Shown here: positions 23,694 through 33,108 of the stretch, in pieces
Numbering within the stretch: the first letter of the stretch is position 1
Layout: each line of letters opens with the position of its first letter
From: an uncultured Ruminococcus sp.
GTDB lineage: Bacteria; Bacillota; Clostridia; Monoglobales; Monoglobaceae
Length of the DNA: 37,534 nucleotides
Direction: 5' to 3'
NCBI GenBank assembly: GCA_902777435.1
Contig: CACYTW010000003.1
Span: 1-37,534, forward strand
The notes under the pieces: generated by a model
What the model was told of the DNA's origin: nothing
Database searches by the model: none
The model's input: the letters and a program-made list of their open reading frames with translations, nothing else
Translations under genes and position numbers: made by a program

Positions 23694-23722
23694 TTGCACT
23701 TTTTTAAAATCTGTGTTAAATT
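23694..23722 (+). promoter_or_regulatory. Promoter of the NSS transporter gene
   Basis: TTGCAC (23694-23699), 17-bp spacer, TAAATT (23717-23722), divergent from the VIT-gene promoter. Confidence 0.6.
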
Positions 23723-23760
23723 AACATACAGATATACTGTTTCAACGAGGGGAGATTATT

Positions 23761-25137
23761 ATGGAACGTGAAAAATTCGGCTCACGTCTGGGGTTTATAC
23801 TAATCTCGGCAGGCTGTGCAATAGGTCTTGGGAATGTCTACCGCTTTCCCATTACGGCAGGGAGCTACGGCGGTGCTTTTTTCGTGCTTATCTATATGGC
23901 TTTTTTAATTCTTTTGGGAATCCCGGCAATGACGGCTGAGCTTGCGGTAGGACGCGCGAGCAAAACGAGTATCGCCAAATCCTTTGAACTTCTTGAAAAA
24001 ACGGGGCAGAAATGGCACCTTATGAAATATGTCGGCATTGCGGGCAACTATCTGCTTATGATGTTTTACACCACCATTTCGGGCTGGATGTTGATTTATT
24101 TTGTTAAGTATCTCAGCGGTTCCATTATGCCCGTTCAAGGCGGCGAGGCATTGGGAAATCTCTTTGCGTCAATCGTCACAGATGTAAGACTTTGCACAAT
24201 CTATACTTTTGCTGTTATTCTGATATGCTTTGGCGTTTGCTCCCTGGGGCTTCAAAAGGGAGTAGAAAAAATCACAAAGGTTATGATGCTCGCACTTTTA
24301 GCCTTGATTATCGGTCTTGCTGTTTATTCCTGTACTTTGCCGAATGCCTCAGAAGGTCTTAAATTCTATTTGATACCATCGCTCACCCATTTAAAACAGG
24401 CAGGTGTATGGACTGTTATTTCTTCGGCTATGGGTCAGGCATTCTTTACGCTGTCCGTCGGCATTGGCTCTATTGCCATCTTCGGCAGTTATATCGGCAA
24501 GGAACGCAGACTTATGGGCGAAACAATCACCATTGTCAGCCTTGATACTTTTGTTGCAATTATGTCGGGGCTTATTATCTTCCCCGCTTGCTTTACTTAT
24601 AACAACGGTGTCACCGCCGACGCAAGCTCTGTTGGTGCAAGCTTTTTGTTCACCACACTTTCGAGCATATTCAATTCAATGCCCGGCGGAAGAGTTGTAG
24701 GAACTCTGTTCTTTTTGTTTATGGTATTTGCCGCCTTCTCAACAGTAATTGCGGTGTTTGAAAACATTATGTCGTTCTGGTTGGAGCTTACCCGTATGAG
24801 CCGCCGAAGGATTGCCGTTATAAATATTGTATTATTGCTTGTTTTATCGCTTCCCACAATACTCGGCAACAGCCTTTGGTCGGCATTTACAATCTTTGGC
24901 AAAAGCATTATGGATATAGAGGACTTTATCATCAGCAACAACCTACTTCCCCTGGGTGCTCTTGCCTATGTACTTTTCTGTGCACACAGCAAATACGGCT
25001 GGGGTTGGGACAACTTTATATCAGAGGCTAACACGGGCAAAGGGCTTGCCTTTCCTAAAATGTTCAAATTTTATATGCAATATATCCTGCCTGTAATAAT
25101 CTTCATTGTATGGCTTCAGGGATACATTGCAAAATAA
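23761..25137 (+). CDS. Sodium-dependent transporter, NSS (SNF) family
   Basis: Sodium-coupled symporter of the neurotransmitter:sodium symporter family, which in bacteria imports amino acids or related amines. The first helix holds the family signature GFILISAGCAIGLGNVYRFP, with the unwound sodium/substrate segment. About eleven to twelve hydrophobic segments are spread over 458 residues, including FFTLSVGIGSIAIFGSY around helix 6 and the AFSTVIAVFENI helix 8 region. It starts after GAGGGGAG. The ABC exporter gene follows 18 nt later, so they likely form an operon. The transported compound cannot be told from sequence. Confidence 0.92.
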   Translation: MEREKFGSRLGFILISAGCAIGLGNVYRFPITAGSYGGAFFVLIYMAFLILLGIPAMTAELAVGRASKTSIAKSFELLEKTGQKWHLMKYVGIAGNYLLMMFYTTISGWMLIYFVKYLSGSIMPVQGGEALGNLFASIVTDVRLCTIYTFAVILICFGVCSLGLQKGVEKITKVMMLALLALIIGLAVYSCTLPNASEGLKFYLIPSLTHLKQAGVWTVISSAMGQAFFTLSVGIGSIAIFGSYIGKERRLMGETITIVSLDTFVAIMSGLIIFPACFTYNNGVTADASSVGASFLFTTLSSIFNSMPGGRVVGTLFFLFMVFAAFSTVIAVFENIMSFWLELTRMSRRRIAVINIVLLLVLSLPTILGNSLWSAFTIFGKSIMDIEDFIISNNLLPLGALAYVLFCAHSKYGWGWDNFISEANTGKGLAFPKMFKFYMQYILPVIIFIVWLQGYIAK

Positions 25138-25155
25138 TATAAGAGGGTGACTTAA

Positions 25156-26934
25156 ATGACTGACAATACAAACACATCAAACAGGGAATACAGTACATCG
25201 GAGCTTATCAAAAGAATTCTGCCGTACTTTAAACCGTACAAAAAAACATTGGCAACAGACCTTTTTTGTGCATCACTCACCACTATATGCGAGATTGTAC
25301 TGCCAATGATAATACGCAAGATAACCAACACCGCTATTGAAAATGTAGCTTTGGTGACTGTTAAAATGATTGGTTCTCTTGCCCTTTTGTACCTTGTCTT
25401 AAGGATAATCGACTCCTTTGCAAACTTTTATATGGCGTGTCAAGGTCATATTATGGGTGCAAAGATAGAAACAGATATGCGTCGTGATGCGTACTCCCAT
25501 CTGCAAAGGCTTTCAGACACATATTTTAACAATACCAAAGTAGGTCAGATAATGGCACGTATCACAAACGACCTGTTTGACATAACCGAATTCTCTCACC
25601 ACTGTCCCGAAGAATTTTTTATTGCAGGTCTTAAAATTGTTGCTTCATTTATCATTTTATCAAGAATAAATATTACGCTGACACTTTTGATGTTCGCCTT
25701 TGTGCCTGTTATGACCTTGGTATGCAAGATCATTAACAAAAAAATGCGTAAAGCCTTTATTGCACAACGTCAGCAAATCGGAGAGCTGAACGCAAACATA
25801 GAGGACAGCCTTCTCGGTCAAAAGGTTGTTAAGGCGTTTACCAACGAGGATATTGAAAATCAACGCTTTGAAAAGGGAAATCAGATTTTTTTGAATATTA
25901 AAAAATATTCCTATGTGCTGATGGGTGCATTCCAGACGTCAACAAGGGTGTTTGACGGATTGATGTATCTGACAATCATTCTCGCAGGCGGACTTTTGCT
26001 TATAAAGGGCAAACTTCTTCCCGGTGACTTAGTGGCATATGTTATGTATGTATCGACTCTGATTACCACAATTCGCAAAATCATTGACTTTACCGAGCAA
26101 TTTCAAAGAGGTCTTACGGGAATTGAACGATTTTTGCAGATAATGGACTCGGATATTGAAATCTTTGACTCTCCGAACGCAAAGGATATCGTAAACCCCA
26201 AGGGCGACATTGTATTTAAAGATGTTTCCTTTGAATATCCCGATGACCACAATCAAGTTTTTAAGGGCTTAAATCTCTCAATTAAGCCAGGCGAGAAGGT
26301 TGCCATTGTGGGACCGTCAGGAGGTGGAAAGACTACGCTGTGCAATCTTATTCCACGCTTTTACGATATTACAAGCGGAAGTATAACCCTTGACGGAATT
26401 AATATAACCGACATAACTCTAAAGAGTCTGCGTAAAAGCATAGGTGTTGTTCAGCAGGACGTATATCTTTTCTCAGGCACTGTATATGAGAACATTTTAT
26501 ACGGCAACCCCTCTGCCACCAGGGAAGATGTTGAAAGAGCCGCACGACTTGCAAATGCGGACGAGTTTATCAGAGAACTGAAAGACGGATACGATACATA
26601 TATCGGTGAGAGAGGAGTTAAGCTGTCGGGCGGTCAGAAGCAGCGAATAAGCATTGCGAGAGTCTTTCTTAAAAACCCGTCTATCATTATATTAGACGAA
26701 GCAACCTCCGCTCTTGACAACGAGAGCGAGTACGAAGTGGCAAAATCCCTCAATGCTCTTGCAGAGGGCAGGACAACCCTGACCATTGCACACAGGCTGT
26801 CAAGCATAATGAACTCCGACAGAATTTTGGTTCTCACAAACGATGGTATTGTCGAGGAGGGCAACCACGACTCCCTTATGGCTCAAAACGGAATTTACTG
26901 CCAATTCTACAAAATGGCAAATGAGTTTAAGTAA
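25156..26934 (+). CDS. ABC exporter, fused permease and ATPase
   Basis: A half-transporter of the MsbA/LmrA-type exporter class, 592 residues, working as a homo- or heterodimer in the membrane. The N-terminal ~320 residues form six transmembrane helices. The ATPase domain shows Walker A GPSGGGKTT near 385, the Q-loop VVQQDVYLFSG, signature LSGGQKQRISIARVFL near 488, Walker B IIILDEATSALD, and the switch IAHRLSS. All motifs are intact. No second half-transporter is adjacent, which favours a homodimer. The substrate (drug, lipid or peptide) is unknown. It follows the NSS gene closely. Confidence 0.93.
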   Translation: MTDNTNTSNREYSTSELIKRILPYFKPYKKTLATDLFCASLTTICEIVLPMIIRKITNTAIENVALVTVKMIGSLALLYLVLRIIDSFANFYMACQGHIMGAKIETDMRRDAYSHLQRLSDTYFNNTKVGQIMARITNDLFDITEFSHHCPEEFFIAGLKIVASFIILSRINITLTLLMFAFVPVMTLVCKIINKKMRKAFIAQRQQIGELNANIEDSLLGQKVVKAFTNEDIENQRFEKGNQIFLNIKKYSYVLMGAFQTSTRVFDGLMYLTIILAGGLLLIKGKLLPGDLVAYVMYVSTLITTIRKIIDFTEQFQRGLTGIERFLQIMDSDIEIFDSPNAKDIVNPKGDIVFKDVSFEYPDDHNQVFKGLNLSIKPGEKVAIVGPSGGGKTTLCNLIPRFYDITSGSITLDGINITDITLKSLRKSIGVVQQDVYLFSGTVYENILYGNPSATREDVERAARLANADEFIRELKDGYDTYIGERGVKLSGGQKQRISIARVFLKNPSIIILDEATSALDNESEYEVAKSLNALAEGRTTLTIAHRLSSIMNSDRILVLTNDGIVEEGNHDSLMAQNGIYCQFYKMANEFK

Positions 26935-26959
26935 TATTATTACCGCTTTATGGCAATAC

Positions 26960-26988
26960 TTGACTAAATTTTAATAAATGGTTATAAT
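26960..26988 (+). promoter_or_regulatory. Promoter of the FHA/SEDS/PBP operon
   Basis: TTGACT (26960-26965), 17-bp spacer, TATAAT (26983-26988). The predicted transcription start coincides with the left end of MITE copy 2. Confidence 0.8.
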
Positions 26989-26996
26989 ACCCATTA

Positions 26997-27138
26997 GGGT
27001 GATAATACAAAACCGAACCGTGATTTTGAACAGATTTTGGTGCGGAGGATGCAGATAGGCTGACGCCTATCAAAGACGACAAACCGAAAGATGCCTAAAT
27101 TAATTGTTTTTGGCAGGTTCGGATTTATATTCTCACCC
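26997..27138. mobile_element. MITE copy 2, in the 5' leader of the FHA/SEDS/PBP operon
   Basis: A 142-bp relative of the element at 11907-12061, in inverse orientation. The ends are GGGTGATAATACAAA and TTTATATTCTCACCC, with conserved subterminal CCGAACCGTGATTTTGAA and CCTAAATTAATTGTTTTTGG blocks, and an internal hairpin GATAGG/CCTATC. It is preceded by TA; the base pair after it reads AT, so the target duplication has decayed or differs. It has no ORF. It begins about 9 nt after the -10 hexamer and ends about 9 nt before the Shine-Dalgarno of the FHA gene. Confidence 0.85.
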
Positions 27139-27161
27139 ATTACGATAAGAGGTGATTGGTT

Positions 27162-27608
27162 ATGACCTTTTATAGCTTTTTATCAACAATACTAAGCTAT
27201 GTTTTTACACTTATCATATATCTGTTTATCTTTTCGGTTATACGCTTGATTTATCTTGATGTTAAGAAAATGAGCAGGTTTGAAAACAACAATGTTTCAG
27301 ATGCTGCCTGTGCAAGCCTGAAACCAATCAAATCAAAGGTTCAAACAGAATATGCACTTAAAAATCGTTATATGATATATGATGATGCTGTTATCGGCAG
27401 AAGCCGTAACTGCGATATTGTTATTCCCGAAGATTTTATATCATCAAACCACGTCCATATTTGGTACGAGGACGGCGAATGGTATCTTGAAGATTTAGGC
27501 AGCCGAAACGGAACAACAGTCAACGAACAGCGTATTCTTCATCCTGTGATTTTAGACCCTGAGGATATTATTTCCCTGGGCGGTCTGAACTTTGTTTTTG
27601 AACTGTAA
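27162..27608 (+). CDS. Membrane-anchored FHA-domain protein
   Basis: A 148-residue protein with an N-terminal membrane helix (about residues 5-30), a linker, and a C-terminal forkhead-associated domain (about 65-145). The FHA hallmarks are visible: VIGRSRNCDIVI, SSNHVHI, and DLGSRNGTTVN. FHA domains bind phosphothreonine peptides, usually made by PASTA-type Ser/Thr kinases. The ATG at 27162 follows AAGAGGTGA. It is the first gene of an operon with a SEDS glycosyltransferase and a transpeptidase, so it probably links phosphorylation signals to wall synthesis; that link is inference. Confidence 0.9.
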   Translation: MTFYSFLSTILSYVFTLIIYLFIFSVIRLIYLDVKKMSRFENNNVSDAACASLKPIKSKVQTEYALKNRYMIYDDAVIGRSRNCDIVIPEDFISSNHVHIWYEDGEWYLEDLGSRNGTTVNEQRILHPVILDPEDIISLGGLNFVFEL

Positions 27609-27654
27609 TGTAAAATCGAATAAAATCGGATAAATCGGAAAGGAATTGAGCTTT

Positions 27655-28914
27655 ATGTCAAGATTTGAAGGAGTTAATTACAAGCGTCCTGCTCTGTTGC
27701 TTATCTTGATGAATATTTTTGGATTTGGTCTTTTGTTTGTCGCAAATGATTATAACAAAAATATCCTGTATATCGGTCTTGGTATTCTCGGCTTTTTTAT
27801 ACTGACCTACACTATAATCATTTTGTGCCGTATGGGAGATAAATTTATTGTGCCTATGGCTTGTATGCTGATAACTATGGGTGTTATTTTGCTGTGCAGA
27901 ATTAACATTGACTACGGCATAAAGCAGATTATGTGGGTTGCGCTCGGTTGTGTGACCTTCTTTTTGGCGTATGCGATTTATTATAATTTTAAATATTGGC
28001 ACAGGCTGTGGTTTCTCTATGCAATCGGAGCAACAGCACTGTTTCTTGCCACACTGATTTTCGGTAAAACCGTAAACGGTTCAAAGAATTGGATTCAATT
28101 CGGCTCCTCCTTTGCCTTTCAGCCGTCAGAGCTTACCAAAATGCTTTATATTATGTTTCTTGCGTGCTACTTTTCAAAGTCCTGGTCTGCACCTGTCGGC
28201 AAGATACCGCCTAAGTATATATCATTGGGCATAACATATCTGTTCATAGGCTTTTTGGTTTTGCAACGGGATTGGGGAACTATCCTTGTTTTGTATTCTA
28301 TATACATTTTTATGCTGTATGTCTATGAGGAAGGCTATAAATTTCTTATTGCCAATATCGGTGCCGCATCAATCGTTGCAATTTTAGGCTACAAATTTCT
28401 GTATCACATACAGGTTCGTGTCAGCACCTGGCTTGACCCCTGGTCTGACATATCAAATACGGGCTATCAGATAACTCAGTCATTGTTTGCAATCGCCTCG
28501 GGCGGTTACTTCGGACGGGGAATAGGCAACGGCTCGCCAAACTATATCCCCGAAGTCCATTCCGACTTTATCTTTGCAGCAGTTTGTGAAGAAATGGGTG
28601 TTTTCGGCGGTGCCGCAATAATTATCCTGTTCTTCCTTATTGCTTACAGATGTTTTAAAATTTCCATAAAAACCACCAACGCATATGATAAAGCAGTATG
28701 CTTCGGCTTGACAATTATGTTTGCTATGCAGACCTTTATAATTGTCGGCGGTGTTACAAAAATGATTCCGCTCACAGGTATAACATTGCCTTTTGTCAGT
28801 TACGGCGGAACATCAATCGTTGTCAGCTTTGCCTCTCTGGGCGTAATTCAAGCCATATCCGCCAAAGCGGAAAGAGGCAAAAACGAGAAAGCAGGTGACC
28901 GAGATGAACATTAA
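27655..28914 (+). CDS. SEDS-family peptidoglycan glycosyltransferase (FtsW/RodA/SpoVE type)
   Basis: A polytopic membrane enzyme of about 419 residues that polymerises lipid II into glycan strands with a partner class B PBP. Family motifs: GSKNWIQFGSSFAFQPSELTK (quoted in part: GSKNWIQFG, QPSELTK) in the middle, FLVLQRDWGTIL with the conserved Asp region, ASGGYFGRGIGNGSPNYIPEVHSDFIFAA (in part GRGIGNGS, VHSDFIFA), and FVSYGGTSIV near the C-terminus. The ATG at 27655 follows AAAGGA. Its stop codon overlaps the start of the PBP gene by 11 nt, indicating coupled translation of the two partners. Whether it is RodA-, FtsW- or SpoVE-like is not settled. Confidence 0.92.
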   Translation: MSRFEGVNYKRPALLLILMNIFGFGLLFVANDYNKNILYIGLGILGFFILTYTIIILCRMGDKFIVPMACMLITMGVILLCRINIDYGIKQIMWVALGCVTFFLAYAIYYNFKYWHRLWFLYAIGATALFLATLIFGKTVNGSKNWIQFGSSFAFQPSELTKMLYIMFLACYFSKSWSAPVGKIPPKYISLGITYLFIGFLVLQRDWGTILVLYSIYIFMLYVYEEGYKFLIANIGAASIVAILGYKFLYHIQVRVSTWLDPWSDISNTGYQITQSLFAIASGGYFGRGIGNGSPNYIPEVHSDFIFAAVCEEMGVFGGAAIIILFFLIAYRCFKISIKTTNAYDKAVCFGLTIMFAMQTFIIVGGVTKMIPLTGITLPFVSYGGTSIVVSFASLGVIQAISAKAERGKNEKAGDRDEH

Positions 28915-30280
28915 CAAAAAAATCATTCGTGTCCTTGTAGTTATTGCACTGATGTTTTTATCGCTTGTGACATACTTGCTGTACTTTAATATGTTTAGTG
29001 CCGAAAAGGTTGCAAGCAACCCATACAACAAACGTCAATGGGAGGACGAAAGATATGTCATTCGCGGCAGTATCTATGACTGCAACGGCGAAGTTTTGGC
29101 AAAAACAGAAGTCAATGGTGACGAAAGAACAAGAGTATATCCGTACGGCCACCTGTACAGCCACGTTATTGGCTACTACTCAAAGGTGTACGGCAAAAGT
29201 CAGCTTGAAATGAAATACGACAAAGAGCTTCTCGGCCACGGAGATATAAGTATAAACTTTAACGAACTCCGCTCGGGATATGACTTGCACCTTACCATAG
29301 ATAACGATTTGCAAAGCTATGCATACGACCAACTAAACGGACGCAATGGTGCTGTTGTGGCGTTGGAGCCGTCAACGGGAAAAATTCTGGCAATGGTAAG
29401 TTATCCTGACTTTAATCCGTCTGCCTCAGCCTTGGAGCAGAATTGGAACAGCATAGTTGAGAGAAAGGACTCTCCGCTTCTTGCAAGAGCCACAAACGGG
29501 CTCTATGCCCCCGGCTCGACTTATAAAATTGCAACCACGGTTGCAGCATACAATGCTGGGTATGCAACACAGACCTTTGAAGATAACGGCTCATTTAAAC
29601 TTGATGATTTTAAAGTGGAAAATTACGGCGGCAAAAGCTATGGCAACATTGATTTGAAAACGGCTTTTGAGGTATCAAGCAACGCTGTTTTTTGTTCCCT
29701 TGGCTACGAGCTTGGCTCTGAAAACATTTTATCAAATGCAGAGGCCTTTGGGATAAACAAGGATATAAACACCGATATTCCTGTTGCCAAAAGCAAAATC
29801 GAGTACAAAAAAATGTCCAACGCTGATGCGGCTCTTGTTTCAATCGGTCAAGGGCAGTTGTTAATGACACCTCTGCACGTCGCAATGATGGGTGCCTCTG
29901 TCGCTAACAACGGCTCAATGATGAAGCCGTATCTTGTTGACAGCATAACAACATCATCAGGTATGACAATAGGAACAGCAAAGCAGGAATCTCTGTCTGT
30001 GCCAATGTCGTCTATGTGTGCCGGGTATTTGAATGAATTAATGACAGGCGTTGTCAAGGAGGGTACAGGCAAAGGTGCCGCAATCTCAGGCATAACAGTT
30101 GCAGGCAAGACGGGTACTGCCGAAAACGAAACAGATAAGGACCACGCTTGGTTTGTGGGATATGCCCCTGCGGAAAATCCTCAAATCGCCGTTGCCGTTT
30201 TGTTGGAATACGATGGTGGCGCAGGCGGTACTAACGCCGCCCCTATTGCACGAAATATAATCAGAAGGTATTTGAAATAG
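28904..30280 (+). CDS. Class B penicillin-binding protein (transpeptidase)
   Basis: Cross-links peptidoglycan as the partner of the adjacent SEDS enzyme. One N-terminal membrane anchor (about residues 8-30) is followed by a short dimerisation region and the transpeptidase domain. The catalytic tetrad STYK is in APGSTYKIA near residue 205, SSN is in FEVSSNAVF, and KTGTAE lies near 400. At 458 residues it is short for the class, like PbpA-type proteins that lack PASTA and long N-terminal modules. The ATG at 28904 follows AGGTGA and lies within the end of the SEDS gene. A terminator follows at 30290. Confidence 0.93.
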   Translation: MNINKKIIRVLVVIALMFLSLVTYLLYFNMFSAEKVASNPYNKRQWEDERYVIRGSIYDCNGEVLAKTEVNGDERTRVYPYGHLYSHVIGYYSKVYGKSQLEMKYDKELLGHGDISINFNELRSGYDLHLTIDNDLQSYAYDQLNGRNGAVVALEPSTGKILAMVSYPDFNPSASALEQNWNSIVERKDSPLLARATNGLYAPGSTYKIATTVAAYNAGYATQTFEDNGSFKLDDFKVENYGGKSYGNIDLKTAFEVSSNAVFCSLGYELGSENILSNAEAFGINKDINTDIPVAKSKIEYKKMSNADAALVSIGQGQLLMTPLHVAMMGASVANNGSMMKPYLVDSITTSSGMTIGTAKQESLSVPMSSMCAGYLNELMTGVVKEGTGKGAAISGITVAGKTGTAENETDKDHAWFVGYAPAENPQIAVAVLLEYDGGAGGTNAAPIARNIIRRYLK

Positions 30281-30289
30281 AAATGCCCG

Positions 30290-30326
30290 AAAAAGACGTT
30301 AAAATGCTTGCGTTTTAGCGTCTTTT
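30290..30326 (+). terminator. Terminator of the FHA/SEDS/PBP operon
   Basis: AAAAGACGTTAAAA pairs with TTTTAGCGTCTTTT around a TGCTTGCG loop. The -35 box of the argD promoter lies inside this hairpin. Confidence 0.75.
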
Positions 30327-30336
30327 GTGATATAAT
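30308..30336 (+). promoter_or_regulatory. Promoter of argD
   Basis: TTGCGT (30308-30313), 17-bp spacer, TATAAT (30331-30336). It overlaps the upstream terminator, so the two units are packed without spare sequence. Confidence 0.75.
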
Positions 30337-30371
30337 AGTAAATTATTAAAAAGTAGGAAAGAGATGGAAAA

Positions 30372-31568
30372 ATGACTTTAGAGGAAATTAAGTCCCTTGA
30401 CAAGAAATATTATATGAATACCTTTGGCGACCGCACACCTATCTGCTTTACAGAAGGCAAGGGAATTGAGCTTACCGCAACTGACGGAAAGGTCTATAAA
30501 GATTTTTTTGCAGGGATAGCAGTAAACTGCTTGGGCTACGGACACGAACGTCTTACCCGTGAACTGTGCGACCAGGTTTCAAAGCTTATTCATATTTCAA
30601 ATATATATTATGGTGAGTCTCAGGCTAAGCTGGCAAAATTAATTATTGAAAATTCGTGTGCTGACAGAGTTTTCTTCTGCAACAGCGGTGCAGAGGCAAA
30701 CGAGGGTGCAATAAAATTAGCCAAAAAATACTTCACTATGAAGGACGAAAATGATAAAATTGAGTTTATCACTCTTAAAAGTTCATTCCACGGCAGAACC
30801 TTGGCAACCGTTGCCGCTACCGGACAGGAAAAGTATCAGAAACCTTACAAGCCTTTGTTAGAGAAATTTATACATATTGACATCAACGATATTGACGCTC
30901 TTAAAAATGCGGTATCTGACAAAACTGCCGCAATTATGGTTGAGTTAATTCAGGGCGAGAGCGGTGTTCATCCTCTTGACAGAGAATACGTTGACACAAT
31001 CGTAGATATTTGCAAAAAGAATGACATAGTTTTAATTGTTGACGAAATACAGACAGGTATAGGCAGATGCGGTGAGTTATTTGCACATCAGCTTTACGGC
31101 ATTGAGCCTGACATCTTTACAATGGCAAAGGGCTTGGGCGGCGGTGTTCCCGTTGGCGGTTTTGCCGCGAAGCAAAAATTTGCCGATGCCTTTGTTCCCG
31201 GTGACCACGGCACCACCTTCGGCGGCAATCCGCTTGCAATGCGTGCAGGCTGTGTTGTCCTTGATGAGCTTTTAAATAACGGCGTCATAGAAAATGCGAA
31301 AACTGTCGGCAAATATTTTAATGACAAGTTAAACAGCCTTGCTGACTCCTCAGGCAAAATTGCAGAGGTTCGCGGAGCAGGTCTTATGCTTGGCGTTGAA
31401 TTCAAAGAAGAAATTGCAAAGGAAATGGGCAGCAAAATGCGTGACAAGGGCTATCTTGTAGGCGTTATCGGAACAAAAATATTCAGAATTGTTCCTCCTC
31501 TTATCATCACAAAAGACGACGTTGACGGCTTTACAGATGCCCTTAATTCTGTTTTGGAACAGGCATAA
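30372..31568 (+). CDS. argD: Acetylornithine aminotransferase
   Basis: PLP-dependent class III aminotransferase that converts N-acetylglutamate semialdehyde to N-acetylornithine in arginine synthesis. The 398 residues carry FAGIAVNCLGYGHERL, the phosphate-binding FFCNSGAEANEGAIKLAKKY, SFHGRTLATVAATGQ, DEIQTGIGRCGELFAHQ, and the PLP lysine in TMAKGLGGGVPVGGF. It is followed by argF, which supports arginine rather than lysine or GABA metabolism. The ATG at 30372 follows AGGAAAGAG. I see no clear ArgR operator. Confidence 0.95.
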   Translation: MTLEEIKSLDKKYYMNTFGDRTPICFTEGKGIELTATDGKVYKDFFAGIAVNCLGYGHERLTRELCDQVSKLIHISNIYYGESQAKLAKLIIENSCADRVFFCNSGAEANEGAIKLAKKYFTMKDENDKIEFITLKSSFHGRTLATVAATGQEKYQKPYKPLLEKFIHIDINDIDALKNAVSDKTAAIMVELIQGESGVHPLDREYVDTIVDICKKNDIVLIVDEIQTGIGRCGELFAHQLYGIEPDIFTMAKGLGGGVPVGGFAAKQKFADAFVPGDHGTTFGGNPLAMRAGCVVLDELLNNGVIENAKTVGKYFNDKLNSLADSSGKIAEVRGAGLMLGVEFKEEIAKEMGSKMRDKGYLVGVIGTKIFRIVPPLIITKDDVDGFTDALNSVLEQA

Positions 31569-31621
31569 CAGCATATAAATATTATTTTACGCCCTACTAA
31601 TCGGCGAAAGGAGTTTTAAAA

Positions 31622-32551
31622 ATGAGTCTTGAACATTTTATAAGTATACACGATATAACTGTTGATGAATTTCATCATCTTATCGACCTGGGTCTTAAAT
31701 TAAAAAAAGAGAAAAAACAGGGTATTCCCCATCACATTTTAAAGGGTAAGACCCTGGCTATGATTTTCACAAAATCTTCAACCCGAACAAGAGTTTCCTT
31801 TGAAACAGGAATGTATCAGCTTGGCGGCTTTCCTATGTTCTTAAGCTCCAACGACATACAGCTTGGCAGAGGGGAGAGCATATATGATACAGCAAATGTC
31901 CTCAGCCGTTTTGTTGACGGAATAATGATAAGAACCTATGACCATCAGGACGTTTTGGACCTTGCTAAATACGGAACAGTTCCCGTTATCAACGGTCTTA
32001 CCGACCTTCTTCACCCTTGTCAGGTTATGGCTGACCTTATGACAGTTTATGAGCACAAGGGCAAGTTAGAGGGCTTAAAGCTCGCCTATATCGGTGACGG
32101 AAACAATATGACCCATTCACTGCTTTACGGCTGTGCAAAGGCAGGTATGGACATCTCTGTTGCAACACCTAAAAACTATGAACCGGATGCAGAAATCGTT
32201 GCAGGTGCCAAAGAAGATGCAAAGCAGACAGGCAGTAATATTGTTGTAACCTATGACCCTGTTGAAGCAATTTCAGGCGCAGATGTTGTCTGCACGGACA
32301 CTTGGGTAAGTATGGGACAGGAAGCCGAAAAGGCAGAGAGAATAAAAGTATTCGGCGACTATCAGATAAATGCTGATTTGTTTGCAAAGTCAAAGGACGA
32401 CAGCATATTTATCCATTGCTTGCCTGCATACCGCGGATATGAAGTAACCGAAGATGTTATAGACGGTCCTCGTTCGGTTATATTTGACGAGGCGGAAAAC
32501 AGGCTTCACGCTCAAAAAGCAGTTATGGCTGCCGTTATGGGCGGAGAATAA
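31622..32551 (+). CDS. argF: Ornithine carbamoyltransferase
   Basis: Joins carbamoyl phosphate and ornithine to give citrulline. The 309 residues show the carbamoyl-phosphate motif SSTRTRVSFE, the LLHPCQVMADLMT segment, the ornithine-loop region TDTWVSMGQE, and HCLPAYRG with the catalytic Cys. It lies 53 nt after argD with AAAGGAG as ribosome site. Its carbamoyl phosphate would come from the carAB pair in this same window. The catabolic OTC role (arginine deiminase pathway) is less likely because no arcA/arcC are adjacent. Confidence 0.96.
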   Translation: MSLEHFISIHDITVDEFHHLIDLGLKLKKEKKQGIPHHILKGKTLAMIFTKSSTRTRVSFETGMYQLGGFPMFLSSNDIQLGRGESIYDTANVLSRFVDGIMIRTYDHQDVLDLAKYGTVPVINGLTDLLHPCQVMADLMTVYEHKGKLEGLKLAYIGDGNNMTHSLLYGCAKAGMDISVATPKNYEPDAEIVAGAKEDAKQTGSNIVVTYDPVEAISGADVVCTDTWVSMGQEAEKAERIKVFGDYQINADLFAKSKDDSIFIHCLPAYRGYEVTEDVIDGPRSVIFDEAENRLHAQKAVMAAVMGGE

Positions 32552-32580
32552 TATAACACCTCAGAAAGGAAGATATACAG

Positions 32581-33063
32581 ATGGATAAAAGTTTTTACGC
32601 TTTTGAAGTTAAGTCTGCAACAGAAGAAGACATCCCTGCTATTCATAAAATAACCCACGATGCCTTTCTTAAATACTGCGAAAATGCAGGTCTTGACTAC
32701 AACATTGAAGCACTTAACGAAACATATGATGACATTCGCAATGATATTGACAACAAACACGTGTTTGTTGTACGTATTGACGACCAGCCTGTCGGTGCGG
32801 TCAGAATTGAAATTCTGCCCAACAATGAGGCGTACCTCAGCCGTTTTGCAGTAGCCGACAGCAACCGCAACAGCGGTATCGGCAAAATTCTTATGAGCGT
32901 TGTTGACAAGGTTATGAAACAGAATAACGTAAAAATTCTCAGACTGCATACAAGTGCAAAGGTAACCGCCCTGATAAGATTTTACTATGGCAGAGGATTT
33001 TACATAGCTAATGTTGAGTACAGCAGGGGCTATCCTCGGGCAGAACTTATTAAAGAATACTAA
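32581..33063 (+). CDS. GNAT-family N-acetyltransferase
   Basis: A 160-residue acetyl-CoA-dependent transferase. The acetyl-CoA loop is seen in RFAVADSNRNSGIGKILMSVV (Q/RxxGxG/A variant, NRNSGIGK) near residue 100, followed by LRLHTSAKVTALIRFYYGRGF typical of motif B (quoted in part: HTSAKVTALIRFYYGRGF). It lies 29 nt after argF and before asnS, so it is likely co-transcribed with argDF. It is too short and unlike ArgA/ArgJ to be claimed as a missing arginine-pathway acetyltransferase. Its substrate is unknown. Confidence 0.85.
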   Translation: MDKSFYAFEVKSATEEDIPAIHKITHDAFLKYCENAGLDYNIEALNETYDDIRNDIDNKHVFVVRIDDQPVGAVRIEILPNNEAYLSRFAVADSNRNSGIGKILMSVVDKVMKQNNVKILRLHTSAKVTALIRFYYGRGFYIANVEYSRGYPRAELIKEY

Positions 33064-33108
33064 TACGCATCATTTGCTATTTGAAACAATATATCGGAGG
33101 AATTAAGT

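Noticed and set aside
32581-33063. ArgA-type N-acetylglutamate synthase in the arg cluster
   Set aside because: It is a short generic GNAT domain with no specific ArgA features; location alone is not enough.
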